From Staphylococcus intermedius NCTC 11048 (lineage in GTDB: Bacteria; Bacillota; Bacilli; Staphylococcales; Staphylococcaceae), in assembly GCF_002902385.1 (NCBI RefSeq), contig NZ_PPQH01000052.1:1-64000 (forward strand): a stretch of DNA of 64,000 bases, in the 5' to 3' direction. Below, piece after piece: positions 17,002 through 26,332 of the stretch. Below the pieces are notes generated by a model. That model was not told the DNA's origin and ran no database searches. It saw only the letters and a list, made by a program, of their open reading frames with translations. The position numbers and the translations under genes were made by a program. Within the stretch, counting starts at the first letter, position 1. Each line of letters begins with the position of its first letter.

Positions 17002-18504
17002 ATGGCAAACGCATCACATGTCTATCAATTTGCAGATGATATTATTGCGCATGGCGACTATGAACCGGCAGACCGTATTTATGTCGTGAATCAAATTTTG
17101 TCACGTATCAAGGCAGATGATATTGCGCTTCTAGACACTGAATATGATATGCAACCACAAGCACCAATTGAAATCGTCAATTTACTTATTGAAGATGCGA
17201 TTAAGCGAGGCGTTATTGAAGACATTTTATCCGCACGCGAACAATTGGAAGCCAGTTTGATGGATTTAATCACGCCAAAATCTTCTTCAGTCAATCGTGA
17301 ATTTTATCAACGTTATCAACTTTCACCAGAAGCGGCAACAGATTATTTTTATCAACTGAGTCACCTGAATCATTACATTAAAGAAGAAGCGATTGCGAAA
17401 AACATTGTATATCAAGTGCCAACAGTGTATGGTGACTTTGAAATTACGATTAACTTATCGAAACCTGAAAAAGATGCGAAACAAATTGAGCGCGAGAAAA
17501 ACGCACCGACGTCGTCCTATCCGAAGTGTGCGATTTGTATGGAAAATGAAGGCTATTACGGAACGATGACTTCTGCCGCACGTTCGAACCATCGTATTGT
17601 ACAAATGCAAATCAACGGGGAAGAATGGGGCTTCCAATATTCACCGTACCAATATTTTAATGAACATAGCATTTTATTATCACGCGAGCATACGCCAATG
17701 TTAATCAACCAAGTGACGTTTGAAAACTTACTTGATTTTGTGAAGCAATTTCCACACTACACGATTGGCTCGAATGCAGATATTCCAGTCGTTGGCGGAT
17801 CGATTTTATCGCACAATCATTATCAAGCAGGACGTCATGATTTTCCAATGGCATTGGCACCTATTGAACGCGTATTTGAATTAGCGGACTTTCCGACTGT
17901 ACAAGCAGGTATCGTCAAATGGCCAATGAGTGTGATCCGATTAACTGCGACAGATACTGACGAACTGATTGCGGCGAGTGAATGGACTCGTCGACAATGG
18001 CAAGGATATAGTGATGCGCATGTACAAGTGAAAGCATATAGTGATACAGGCGAGCGTCATCATACAGTGACTCCGATTGCAAGATATCGTAATGGTCACT
18101 ATGAAATGGACATTGTGTTACGTGATAATCAACGTACACCAGAGTTTCCAGACGGTTTATTCCATCCTCATCAAGATGTTCAGCATATTAAGAAAGAAAA
18201 CATTGGTTTAATTGAAGTCATGGGCACAGCGATATTGCCTGGACGTTTAAAAAAAGAATTACAAGACGTGATCGCATTTTTAAATGGTGATGAAACGATG
18301 GACCTAGGTGTGCATGAGTCATGGGCACAAGAAATGAAAGTGGAATATGATTTTGACACACAAGATGCTGAAACGATTGTGCGTCAAGAAGTGGGGTATA
18401 AATTTGAGCGCGTACTTCAAGATGCTGGGGTGTTCAAAAGGAATGAAGTCGGTCAAGCTGCCTTCCAACGCTTTATCGCAACGTTAAATGCATCATTGAT
18501 ATGA
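17002..18504 (+). CDS. galT: UDP-glucose--hexose-1-phosphate uridylyltransferase (Firmicute type)
   Basis: A 500-residue enzyme of the long Firmicute GalT class, unrelated in length to the ~350-residue E. coli form. It exchanges UMP between UDP-glucose and galactose-1-phosphate. Typical segments are the CAICMENEGYYG motif (about residue 176), EHSILLSREHTPM and GGSILSHNHYQAGRHDFPMA, which carries the histidines near the active site. AAAGGAGG precedes ATG 17002. The operon ends with a strong hairpin. Confidence 0.95.
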   Translation: MANASHVYQFADDIIAHGDYEPADRIYVVNQILSRIKADDIALLDTEYDMQPQAPIEIVNLLIEDAIKRGVIEDILSAREQLEASLMDLITPKSSSVNREFYQRYQLSPEAATDYFYQLSHLNHYIKEEAIAKNIVYQVPTVYGDFEITINLSKPEKDAKQIEREKNAPTSSYPKCAICMENEGYYGTMTSAARSNHRIVQMQINGEEWGFQYSPYQYFNEHSILLSREHTPMLINQVTFENLLDFVKQFPHYTIGSNADIPVVGGSILSHNHYQAGRHDFPMALAPIERVFELADFPTVQAGIVKWPMSVIRLTATDTDELIAASEWTRRQWQGYSDAHVQVKAYSDTGERHHTVTPIARYRNGHYEMDIVLRDNQRTPEFPDGLFHPHQDVQHIKKENIGLIEVMGTAILPGRLKKELQDVIAFLNGDETMDLGVHESWAQEMKVEYDFDTQDAETIVRQEVGYKFERVLQDAGVFKRNEVGQAAFQRFIATLNASLI

Positions 18505-18510
18505 TTTTAC

Positions 18511-18556
18511 AAAAAGACGTTCGGAATCTGTTATACTGATTTCGAACGTATTTTTA
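18511..18556 (+). terminator. Terminator of the gal operon
   Basis: 18-bp stem with two mismatches (18511-18528 with 18538-18555), 9-nt loop, starting with A5 and ending in T5. Confidence 0.85.
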
Positions 18557-18589
18557 CATGTCAATTCATTTTTAAAGGGGCAATGCATC

Positions 18590-19363
18590 ATGAAAAAAAG
18601 AATAAGTTGGATGATGTTCATAGGGCTATTATTGATCGTTTTAGCAGCGTGTGGTCAAAACGGGTCTCAATCGGATTCTAAAAAATCAAAGGATGACGAA
18701 AAATTGACGATTTCAGCTGCAGCAAGTTTAACGGATGTGACAAAAGCATTAGAAAAGGCATTTCATAAAGCACATCCAAATGTCGACGTGTCGTTTAACT
18801 ATGGTGGTTCGGGCGCTTTGCGAGAACAAATTGATAAAGGTGCACCGGTTGATGTGTTCATGTCAGCGAATACGAAAGATGTCGATATGTTGAAAGAAAA
18901 AGGGAAAGTACAACAAACATTTGATTACGCCCGCAACAAATTAGTATTGATTCATCGTAAAGGTAGCGATATTCAAAGTGTGGATCAACTCGGAGATAAC
19001 GACCAACTCGCAATTGGTGAAGTGAAATCCGTGCCGGCGGGTAAGTATGCCAAAACGTATTTAGAAGCTCAAAACCAGTGGTCAATGGTTGAAGATCGTA
19101 TCGTTTACGCGAAAGATGTACGTGAAGTATTAAACTATGTGAATAAAGGCAATGCGCAGCTCGGTTTTGTTTACCAAACAGATTTATACGTGGGTCAAAA
19201 GCCACATGAGGGTGTTGAAAAAGTAGCTGATGCAACACTGGAAAAACCTATTGTCTACCGAATGGGCACAGTAACGGATACTGAAGCGACAAAGGCTTGG
19301 TATGATTTTATGAAGAGTGACGAAGCACAACACATTTTGAAAGACTATCATTTTGAAAAATAG
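18590..19363 (+). CDS. modA: Molybdate ABC transporter substrate-binding lipoprotein
   Basis: A 257-residue lipoprotein: signal helix, lipobox LAAC with Cys21, then the ModA fold. The first mature strand reads LTISAAASLTDVTKALE, where Ser and Ala positions bind the oxyanion, and NYGGSGALREQI and GAPVDVFMSA follow, all classical ModA motifs. AAAGGGG precedes ATG 18590. The stop is directly followed by modB, and modC follows modB, giving a complete molybdate importer. Confidence 0.94.
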   Translation: MKKRISWMMFIGLLLIVLAACGQNGSQSDSKKSKDDEKLTISAAASLTDVTKALEKAFHKAHPNVDVSFNYGGSGALREQIDKGAPVDVFMSANTKDVDMLKEKGKVQQTFDYARNKLVLIHRKGSDIQSVDQLGDNDQLAIGEVKSVPAGKYAKTYLEAQNQWSMVEDRIVYAKDVREVLNYVNKGNAQLGFVYQTDLYVGQKPHEGVEKVADATLEKPIVYRMGTVTDTEATKAWYDFMKSDEAQHILKDYHFEK

Positions 19364-19372
19364 GTGATGTTA

Positions 19373-20044
19373 ATGTCTGATTTTACGCCTTTTTGGATAT
19401 CCTTGAGAGTGGCATTGGTCAGTACAGTCGTCGTATTTATACTTGGAATCGCACTTGCACGTATCATGTATCATAGGCGAACGAAATGGACGCATCTGAT
19501 TGAGAGTATTGTACTGTTACCTATCGTATTACCTCCGACTGTATTAGGTTTTTTACTTCTCATGCTGTTTTCAGTGGATCAGCCTGTAGGACATTTACTC
19601 ACTGATATTTTAGGGGTGAAAGTCGTATTTACATGGATCGGGGCTGTCGTGGCATCGGTTATTGTCAGCTTCCCTCTCATGTATCAACATACAGTCCAAG
19701 GTTTTCGAAATATCAATCCACGTATGCTGAATACTGCACGAACGATGGGGGCATCTGAACTTAAAATCTTTTTCAAAATTACGTTACCTTTGTCGAAACG
19801 TGCGATTATTTCAGGGATGATGCTTGCATTTGCACGTGCAATTGGTGAATTTGGGGCGACACTCATGATTGCGGGTTACATTCCTGGTAAAACCAATACA
19901 CTGCCGTTAGAAATTTACTTTCTTGTTCAGCAAGGTAGAGAAAATCAAGCGTGGCTATGGGTTCTCGTCCTAGTGGCATTTGCAATTAGTGTGATAGGAA
20001 CGATGAATGTGATGAATCGAGAGCGTTATCGTGAGGTGGATTAG
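19373..20044 (+). CDS. modB: Molybdate ABC transporter permease
   Basis: A 223-residue permease with about five membrane helices and the binding-protein-dependent transport loop ARTMGASELKIFFKITLPLS, which docks the ATPase; FARAIGEFGATLMIAG is typical of ModB/CysT. The frame also offers GTG 19364 and ATG 19367, but AGGTG at 19362-19366 positions ribosomes at ATG 19373. Adjacent to modA and modC without gaps. Confidence 0.92.
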   Translation: MSDFTPFWISLRVALVSTVVVFILGIALARIMYHRRTKWTHLIESIVLLPIVLPPTVLGFLLLMLFSVDQPVGHLLTDILGVKVVFTWIGAVVASVIVSFPLMYQHTVQGFRNINPRMLNTARTMGASELKIFFKITLPLSKRAIISGMMLAFARAIGEFGATLMIAGYIPGKTNTLPLEIYFLVQQGRENQAWLWVLVLVAFAISVIGTMNVMNRERYREVD

Positions 20045-20650
20045 TTGTTAAACCTTCAAATACAAAAAAACATTAACCAGCGTCATATCAGCATTCAAAT
20101 TCAAAGTGATCAGCCTCAAATCTATGCGATTCAAGGTGCGTCGGGGATAGGTAAAACGACGCTATTGAACATCATTGCAGGGATTTGTGATCCGGATGTT
20201 GGATTGATTCAAATTAACGGGCGTGTCTTAACTGATACAGTACAGCAAAGTCAAGTGCCCATTCGCGAACGGCGCATCGGCTATTTGTTTCAAGACTATC
20301 AATTGTTTCCACATATGACGGTGTTGGACAACATTACATTTATGACACGTTATAACACACATATTGCAGATTTGATGAAGCAATTAAATATTGAACATTT
20401 ACAGAACGTGTATCCAGAGCGCTGTTCGGGCGGTGAAAAGCAACGTGTCGCATTGGCAAGAGCATTGAGTATGCGACCAGAAATATTGTTGCTAGATGAG
20501 CCGTTTTCAAGTTTGGATGAAACAGCGCGACAAGAAAGTATGGCATTGGTGAAGCGGGTTTTTGAAGAATGGCGTATTCCTATCATTTTTGTGACACATT
20601 CCAAATGGGAAGCCGAAATGTTAGCGGATGAAGTGATTGTCGTACAATGA
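20045..20650 (+). CDS. modC: Molybdate ABC transporter ATP-binding protein (short form)
   Basis: A 201-residue ATPase with Walker A GASGIGKT (31-38), the Q-loop in LFQDYQLFPHMTV, signature CSGGEKQRVALARAL and Walker B ILLLDEPFSSLDE. It ends after the H-loop (FVTHSK) and lacks the C-terminal TOBE/mop molybdate-binding domain of E. coli ModC, as in other staphylococci. The start is TTG 20045 after GAGGTG; modB ends on the preceding base. Confidence 0.9.
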   Translation: MLNLQIQKNINQRHISIQIQSDQPQIYAIQGASGIGKTTLLNIIAGICDPDVGLIQINGRVLTDTVQQSQVPIRERRIGYLFQDYQLFPHMTVLDNITFMTRYNTHIADLMKQLNIEHLQNVYPERCSGGEKQRVALARALSMRPEILLLDEPFSSLDETARQESMALVKRVFEEWRIPIIFVTHSKWEAEMLADEVIVVQ

Positions 20651-20757
20651 GTCGGCTGGATATCCATAGACTTCGAGTGAATATGTGTAAGGTTAGCGTT
20701 ATACGAGACTTAGTTATTCGGATGACGCTGACAAAGAGATCAAATGAAAATAGTTTA

Positions 20758-20804
20758 AACAGCGAATCAAAGACATGGACACGCCATCTTTGGTTCGCTT
20801 TTTA
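20758..20804 (+). terminator. Terminator of modABC
   Basis: 13-bp stem with one G-U pair (20761-20773 with 20787-20799), 13-nt loop, then T5. Confidence 0.85.
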
Positions 20805-20880
20805 AATATATAGGGAATCAGCGCATCAGATTTCATCGTTTTACCCCATGATGAATAGGGGCTATTGCCGTTTTAATCCG

Positions 20881-20909
20881 TTGAGTCCCTTTCGAAAAAT
20901 CCGTATAAT
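20881..20909 (+). promoter_or_regulatory. Promoter of moeB-moaB
   Basis: TTGAGT at 20881-20886, 17-bp spacer, perfect TATAAT at 20904-20909. Transcription would start near 20916, which excludes the longer upstream frame of moeB and fixes its start at 20935 or later. Confidence 0.75.
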
Positions 20910-20940
20910 TGAGAATAGTATTGTAGAGAGGATTATGATG

Positions 20941-21945
20941 ATGGGTGAAGAACGATATTCTAGGCAAGTTTTATACAAAGGCATAGGGCGGAATGGTCAA
21001 CAAAAAATCAATGCGAAAGCTGTGCTCATTGTAGGCATGGGTGCTTTAGGAACACACCTTGCTGAAGGGTTAGTGCGTGCAGGTGTTGGAAGACTCATCA
21101 TTGTTGATAGGGATTATATCGAGCATTCTAATTTACAACGGCAGACGTTGTTTACGGAACATGATGCAGATGAAAGTGTACCGAAAGTGATGGCCGCAAA
21201 AAAGATGCTTCAGGCGATACGTCGTGATGTGGATATTGAGGCATATATTGCACATGTCGATGTTGCATTTTTAGAAGCACATGTGCCGACTGTTGATTTA
21301 ATTTTGGATGCGACAGATAATTTTGAAACACGTATGCGAATCAATGATGCGGCGTACGCGTATCGGGTGCCTTGGATTTATGGGGGTGTGGTGCAAAGTA
21401 CGTATGTATCGGCGCCGTTTATTCCAGGGGAAACGCCTTGTTTTCAATGTTTAGTTCCTCAAATTCCATCGATCAATCTCACGTGTGACACGGTAGGCGT
21501 CATTCAACCTGCTGTCACGATGACGACGAGTTTTCAGTTGAGAGATGCATTGAAAATTTTAACCGAGACACCGATTGAACCGAAGTTGACTTATGGTGAT
21601 ATATGGGAAGGGACACATTTTACTTTTGGTATGCGACGATTGCAACGTGAAGATTGTCCAACATGTGGCCAGCAACCAAGCTATCCTTATTTGAACACAC
21701 GAACGTCCAACTATGCCGCTTTATGTGGTCGAGATACGGTACAATACCAACATCCTGAATTGACATTTGAACGCTTAAAGTCATACTTAGACGCGCGAAA
21801 AATCCCATACAAGTCCAATGGCTATTTATTACAATTTAAATTTGAAGCATCACGTATTGTTGCTTTTCAAGATGGTCGTCTACTCATTCATGGTTTAAAA
21901 GATACAGAGGCGGCACAAGTGATGATACATAAATTATTCGGCTAA
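20941..21945 (+). CDS. moeB: Molybdopterin-synthase adenylyltransferase (MoeB/ThiF family)
   Basis: A 334-residue E1-like enzyme that adenylates the C-terminal glycine of MoaD. It has the nucleotide loop GMGALG (32-37), DATDNFETR (123-131), zinc cysteines in CFQC (167/170) and CPTC (239/242), and Cys182 in TCDTVGV. The C-terminal ~85 residues extend beyond the E1 core without a recognisable rhodanese active-site Cys. ATGs at 20935, 20938 and 20941 are in frame; GAGAGGA (20926-20932) favours 20941. The genomic setting supports MoeB over ThiF. Confidence 0.88.
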   Translation: MGEERYSRQVLYKGIGRNGQQKINAKAVLIVGMGALGTHLAEGLVRAGVGRLIIVDRDYIEHSNLQRQTLFTEHDADESVPKVMAAKKMLQAIRRDVDIEAYIAHVDVAFLEAHVPTVDLILDATDNFETRMRINDAAYAYRVPWIYGGVVQSTYVSAPFIPGETPCFQCLVPQIPSINLTCDTVGVIQPAVTMTTSFQLRDALKILTETPIEPKLTYGDIWEGTHFTFGMRRLQREDCPTCGQQPSYPYLNTRTSNYAALCGRDTVQYQHPELTFERLKSYLDARKIPYKSNGYLLQFKFEASRIVAFQDGRLLIHGLKDTEAAQVMIHKLFG

Positions 21946-21960
21946 CAAAGGAGTGGTTTT

Positions 21961-22461
21961 ATGCATACGAACGTCAAATTAGAGAGACCTGTCCGTTGTG
22001 CAGTATTGACTGTTTCTGATACACGAACAATTGAGACAGATAAAGGGGGACAATGCGTTCAAAACTTATTACAAACTGCTGATTTTGATGTGGACATTAA
22101 ACATTACACCATTGTTAAAGATGAACAGACTGCGATTCAATCGGCTGTGCAACAATGGTTGGCAGAAGATATCGATGTCATCGTAACGACAGGTGGAACG
22201 GGTATTGCGCCGAGAGATGTCACGATTGAAGCGGTAACGCCATTATTAGATAAGGAAATTGAAGGGTTTGGAGAGCTGTTTCGCTATTTAAGTTTTACAG
22301 AAGATGTCGGGACACGCGCTTTGTTATCTCGAGCTGTTGCAGGTACAGCAAAACGCACATTAATCTTTTGCTTACCAGGATCAACAGGTGCCGTAAAATT
22401 AGCGCTCAATCGGTTGATATTACCAGAACTCACACATTTAGTTTATGAAATGAATAAATAA
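21961..22461 (+). CDS. moaB: Molybdenum cofactor biosynthesis protein MoaB
   Basis: A 166-residue MoaB/MogA-type protein acting at the molybdopterin adenylation step. Motifs: LTVSDTR near the N terminus, [18 protein letters not shown] (about 77-94), SRAVAGT and [13 protein letters not shown], which together form the molybdopterin-binding surface. AAAGGAGTG precedes ATG 21961. It follows moeB by 15 bp on the same transcript. Confidence 0.93.
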   Translation: MHTNVKLERPVRCAVLTVSDTRTIETDKGGQCVQNLLQTADFDVDIKHYTIVKDEQTAIQSAVQQWLAEDIDVIVTTGGTGIAPRDVTIEAVTPLLDKEIEGFGELFRYLSFTEDVGTRALLSRAVAGTAKRTLIFCLPGSTGAVKLALNRLILPELTHLVYEMNK

Positions 22462-22660
22462 TGTGATATGTGAAAGAGTCATCTCATGTGGGTGATTTGA
22501 GACAACTTAAGCGTACGCAAGCTCATAATAGCCATCATATGAATATAAACAGCGAATAAAGAAGGCAAACTCTTGATTTTAAAAGAAGATCGTATTCAAT
22601 TGTTTACTTTCTAATCAAAGCAAATACACTGATTTCATCAAAGTGCATTTGATTATTAGA

Positions 22661-22699
22661 AAAAGGGGGCGGGGACACAATCATGCTTCCCAGCCCCTT
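22661..22699 (-). terminator. GC-rich hairpin, terminator of moaC
   Basis: AAGGGG...CCCCTT stem (22663-22675 with 22687-22699, interrupted). On the minus strand it is followed by T5, as expected at the end of the leftward moaC. It belongs to the GGG-CTGGG-rich hairpin family also seen at 39.9 kb. Confidence 0.65.
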
Positions 22700-22717
22700 G
22701 ATAAACTTTAAAGCTTG

Positions 22718-23203
22718 TTAGTGAGATGTACGGTTGAAATCAGACTTGCCACCCGTTTTTTGAACGAGATACGTTTCACCGATGACCATCCCTTTGTCAA
22801 CGGCCTTGCACATGTCATAAATAGTTAACGCAGTGGCAGAAGCAGCAGTTAAGGCTTCCATTTCTACACCCGTTTTGCCATTAGTAGAGACAGTCGTCGT
22901 AATGTTTAAAATAAAATGATTTTCCGAAGTTTCCCAATCAAATGCAACATCAATCCCTGTAAGTGCTAACGGATGGCACATTGGAATGATTGTCGACGTA
23001 TTTTTAGCAGCCATAATTCCTGCAATTTGTGCAGTATTTAAAACATTTCCTTTTTTGTTTGTATTTTGTGTAATTTGTTCATAAATCGTGGCATTAACTT
23101 GAATGCTTGAATGTGCAATAGCAGTTCGTTTAGTGATTTGTTTATCAGAAACATCCACCATCTTTGCATGACCTTGAGCATTAAGGTGTGTAAATTCAGA
23201 CAT
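22718..23203 (-). CDS. moaC: Cyclic pyranopterin monophosphate synthase MoaC
   Basis: A 161-residue enzyme completing the first pathway step after MoaA. Family motifs are [12 protein letters not shown] (about 73-84), [14 protein letters not shown] and the catalytic KxxDK-type segment near MCKAVDKGM. The frame extends 13 codons upstream, but GGAGG lies 6 bp before ATG 23203. It is the only leftward gene inside the Mo block, divergent from moeA. A minus-strand TATACT lies at 23238-23233. Confidence 0.94.
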   Translation of the reverse strand: MSEFTHLNAQGHAKMVDVSDKQITKRTAIAHSSIQVNATIYEQITQNTNKKGNVLNTAQIAGIMAAKNTSTIIPMCHPLALTGIDVAFDWETSENHFILNITTTVSTNGKTGVEMEALTAASATALTIYDMCKAVDKGMVIGETYLVQKTGGKSDFNRTSH

Positions 23204-23273
23204 GTTATTCCTCCTTACTTGAATGCAAGGATAGTATAGCATGAATTTTTCATTTTGTTAGGAGTGGTTCATC

Positions 23274-24533
23274 ATGCCAGTAGAAAAAAGACATCCCATC
23301 CCAGTGGCTGAAGCGATACAACGTGTTATGAAACAAAATATTGAGATGGAAACGACGACAATGAACATCTATGAATGTGAAGGCTATATTCTTGCTGAAG
23401 ATATTGTTGCAACGTATGACATTCCACGCTTTGATAAATCACCTTATGATGGCTTTGCGGTGAGAAGTGTCGATACTGTCGGTGCTTCAAGTGACACGCG
23501 CATCCCTTTTGAAGTCGTTGATCATATTGGGGCAGGAAGTGTGTCCGCGAAACAACTTGAAGCAGGACAAGCTGTACGTATTATGACAGGTGCTGAAATG
23601 CCTCAAGGTGCAGATGCCGTTGTGATGCTTGAACAAACGGTAGAATCGGCAAATGGTTTTACAATTCGCAAGCCTTTTGAACCGTTAGAGAATGTATCAT
23701 TAAAAGGAGAAGAAACGTCGACAGGCGATGTTGTCTTAACGAAAGGTCAACGTATTAACGCGGGAGTAGTCGCAGTGCTAGCCACTTTTGGTTATGTTGA
23801 CGTCCCTGTATTTCAAAAACCATCCGTAGCCATTATTGCGACAGGAAGCGAACTTGTCGATATTGATGCACCGTTAGAACCTGGGAAAATTCGTAATTCA
23901 AATGGTCCGATGATTTATGCGTTGTTACGTAAAGAGGGGATTACAGGCGAGTTATACAAAATTCAACAAGACGATTTTGATAGTAGCCTAGCTGTCGTTA
24001 AAAAAGCATTCTCTGAACATGATATCGTCATTACCACAGGTGGCGTGTCGGTCGGTGATTTTGACTATTTACCGGATATTTATCGCGCGTTAAATGCAGA
24101 GGTGTTATTTAACAAAGTGGCAATGAGACCTGGGAGTGTTACAACTGTTGCAGTATCGGAAGGTAAATATTTATTCGGTTTATCAGGGAATCCTTCTGCT
24201 TGTTATTCGGGCTTTGAGTTATTCGTTAAGCCGGCGATGTACCATATGATGCAAGCTGAAAAATGTTTTCCAAGTATGGTACGTGCCACATTGATGGAAG
24301 ACTTTAAAAAGGCGAATCCATTTACTCGATTTATTCGTGCTAACGTTGTGCTCACAGGACGTCAAGCGACTGTACGGCCATCAGGTTTCAATAAATCAGG
24401 TGCAGTCGTGTCTATCGCGCACAGTAATGCGATGATAGTATTACCAGGCGGCACAAGAGGTTTTGAGCGTGGCCATGAAGTGCAAGTCATATTAACCTCA
24501 TCAGAAGCGTATCAACGGGAGAGTGACTTATGA
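23274..24533 (+). CDS. moeA: Molybdopterin molybdotransferase MoeA
   Basis: A 419-residue protein that inserts molybdate into adenylated molybdopterin. Segments in order: DIPRFDKSPYDGFAVRS (domain III start), RIMTGAEMPQGADAVVMLE, TGSELVD, TTGGVSVGDFDYLPD, GLSGNPSACYSGFELFVKP and the C-terminal beta domain ending in LPGGTRGFERG. GGAGTGG precedes ATG 23274. It begins a tightly packed rightward operon moeA-mobB-moaE-moaD-mobA-moaA. Confidence 0.95.
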   Translation: MPVEKRHPIPVAEAIQRVMKQNIEMETTTMNIYECEGYILAEDIVATYDIPRFDKSPYDGFAVRSVDTVGASSDTRIPFEVVDHIGAGSVSAKQLEAGQAVRIMTGAEMPQGADAVVMLEQTVESANGFTIRKPFEPLENVSLKGEETSTGDVVLTKGQRINAGVVAVLATFGYVDVPVFQKPSVAIIATGSELVDIDAPLEPGKIRNSNGPMIYALLRKEGITGELYKIQQDDFDSSLAVVKKAFSEHDIVITTGGVSVGDFDYLPDIYRALNAEVLFNKVAMRPGSVTTVAVSEGKYLFGLSGNPSACYSGFELFVKPAMYHMMQAEKCFPSMVRATLMEDFKKANPFTRFIRANVVLTGRQATVRPSGFNKSGAVVSIAHSNAMIVLPGGTRGFERGHEVQVILTSSEAYQRESDL

Positions 24534-25006
24534 TTTTACAAGTCGTCGGGTTTAAAGATGTAGGGAAGACGACACTTATGCAAAAGATAGTGACACATTT
24601 TAAAGTGTTAGGCTATCCGGTCGTGACGATTAAACATCACGGACATATGGGCGAAGACATTACGCTACCAGCACAGCATTTAGATCATATGCGTCATTTT
24701 AATGCTGGGGCAGATCAAAGTATTGTACAAGGTCATCAGTATATTGAAAGTATTCAAAGATTTGATGAAATGCCTTTACGGACTTTAATTGACGAATGTG
24801 TTACCATTGAAAAAAGTATCATATTAGTTGAAGGATACAAATATGAACATTATGATAAAGTGATTGTGTATCGTAATGAAATAGAGTATGAGCAACTTCA
24901 ACAGTTGTCGAATGTGAAATTTGCAGTTAAAAGAGATATAACAACATCGGATGAACGTGCGCTGTTCGCATGGTTAACTGAGTGGATACAAATGAATGAA
25001 GGGTGA
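24530..25006 (+). CDS. mobB: Molybdopterin-guanine dinucleotide biosynthesis protein MobB
   Basis: A 158-residue P-loop GTPase-like protein (GFKDVGKTTLMQKI, residues 7-20) with KHHGH and LVEGYKYE, as in MobB. It assists MobA in making the guanylated cofactor. It overlaps moeA by 4 bp (ATGA), so it is translationally coupled. Confidence 0.92.
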   Translation: MILQVVGFKDVGKTTLMQKIVTHFKVLGYPVVTIKHHGHMGEDITLPAQHLDHMRHFNAGADQSIVQGHQYIESIQRFDEMPLRTLIDECVTIEKSIILVEGYKYEHYDKVIVYRNEIEYEQLQQLSNVKFAVKRDITTSDERALFAWLTEWIQMNEG

Positions 25007-25011
25007 TAGGG

Positions 25012-25470
25012 TTGAAACAATTTGAAGTGACAACACAACCGTTAGAACCGGAACAATATCGCGCGTACACATTAAATGAAAAACAAGGCGCGATTGTTGT
25101 GTTTACAGGGCATGTCCGTGAATGGACGAAAGGTGTCCGTACAGAATATTTAGAGTATGAGGCTTATGTACCCATGGCTGAAAAGAAACTGGCACAAATT
25201 GGTGATGAGATTACTGAACGCTGGCCGGGAACAATAACAGCGATTGGCCATCGTATTGGTGCACTTCAAATATCTGATATTGCTGTATGTATTAGCGTGT
25301 CATCGCCGCATCGAAAGGACGCATATGCAGCAAATGAATACGCGATTGAACGCATTAAAGAAGTGGTCCCTATTTGGAAAAAAGAAATTTGGGAAGATGG
25401 CGCAGAATGGCAAGGGCATCAACGGGGTTATCACGACGATGCTGTCAATAAAGGAGGACTGACATCGTGA
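25012..25470 (+). CDS. moaE: Molybdopterin synthase large subunit MoaE
   Basis: A 152-residue catalytic subunit that uses MoaD thiocarboxylate to sulfurate cPMP. Motifs: VVFTGHVREWTKG, LEYEAYVPMAEKKL, RIGALQISDIAVCISVSSPHR and PIWKKEIWEDG, which carries catalytic lysines. The frame opens at GTG 25003, but the ribosome site AGGGTGAT overlaps that codon and TTG 25012 gives the MKQFE start seen in S. aureus. It overlaps moaD by 4 bp. Confidence 0.92.
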   Translation: MKQFEVTTQPLEPEQYRAYTLNEKQGAIVVFTGHVREWTKGVRTEYLEYEAYVPMAEKKLAQIGDEITERWPGTITAIGHRIGALQISDIAVCISVSSPHRKDAYAANEYAIERIKEVVPIWKKEIWEDGAEWQGHQRGYHDDAVNKGGLTS

Positions 25471-25700
25471 AGGTGTTATACTTTGCAGAAATTAAAGAAC
25501 TAGTGAATCGTTCAGAAGACGTATTTCATTTTGATTATGAAGTGCCAGTTTCTGATTTAACGACACATTTATATCAAACCTATCCCATTATTCAAGGGAA
25601 AAAATTTCAAGTTGCAATCAATGAAGAGTTTGCACGCGCGGAAGATCTCATTCAGCCATACGATGTGGTTGCACTGATTCCGCCAGTCAGTGGAGGTTAA
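25467..25700 (+). CDS. moaD: Molybdopterin synthase sulfur-carrier subunit MoaD
   Basis: A 77-residue ubiquitin-like protein ending in PPVSGG; the terminal Gly-Gly is adenylated by MoeB and thiocarboxylated. GTG 25467 is preceded by AAAGGAGG and overlaps the end of moaE. Confidence 0.94.
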   Translation: MKVLYFAEIKELVNRSEDVFHFDYEVPVSDLTTHLYQTYPIIQGKKFQVAINEEFARAEDLIQPYDVVALIPPVSGG

Positions 25701-25709
25701 TCAATAGTC

Positions 25710-26315
25710 ATGAAAGCAATTATACTCGCAGGTGGGCATTCAGAGAGATTTGGCGCACCGAAAGCATTTGCAAAAATTAACGGGACGACGTTTTATCATC
25801 AACTTGTCCAAACGTTACATGCGACGAACATGTTTAATGAGATTATGATTAGTACGAACGAACAACTCTCTTCTCAATTTCAACATGACACGGTCGTCAT
25901 AGATGAACCGAAACATAGAGATAAAGGACCACTCGCCGGTATATATAGTGCGATGTCACGTGATACGGATGAGGATCTCTATTTCGTCATTTCAGTCGAT
26001 ACCCCTATGGTGACTCAAAAAGCAATCAGTCACCTGTATCAATTTATGGTAGCGAATCTGATTGAAGAACATTTAGACATCGCCGGCTTTATGGATAAAG
26101 CACGTCCGATACCGACGATCGCTTTTTATCATAAACGCGTGTTGCCAATTATTGAAGAAGTATTAGCGTCGGATGATCTCAGTATGAAACATGTGTATGA
26201 ACAAGTGTCGACAGATTGGTTAGATGCGAACACAATCGACAGTCCGCATTATTGGTATCAAAATGTGAATTATCAACAAGATTTGGCAGCATTAGAAGCA
26301 GAACTAGCGAAATAA
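25710..26315 (+). CDS. mobA: Molybdenum cofactor guanylyltransferase MobA
   Basis: A 201-residue nucleotidyltransferase with the N-terminal signature [20 protein letters not shown] and [17 protein letters not shown], which bind GTP and metal. It produces the MGD form used by formate dehydrogenase-type enzymes, which fits with fdhD in the same block. GGAGG precedes ATG 25710. Confidence 0.92.
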   Translation: MKAIILAGGHSERFGAPKAFAKINGTTFYHQLVQTLHATNMFNEIMISTNEQLSSQFQHDTVVIDEPKHRDKGPLAGIYSAMSRDTDEDLYFVISVDTPMVTQKAISHLYQFMVANLIEEHLDIAGFMDKARPIPTIAFYHKRVLPIIEEVLASDDLSMKHVYEQVSTDWLDANTIDSPHYWYQNVNYQQDLAALEAELAK

Positions 26316-26332
26316 GAAAAGGAGGGCGCAAT

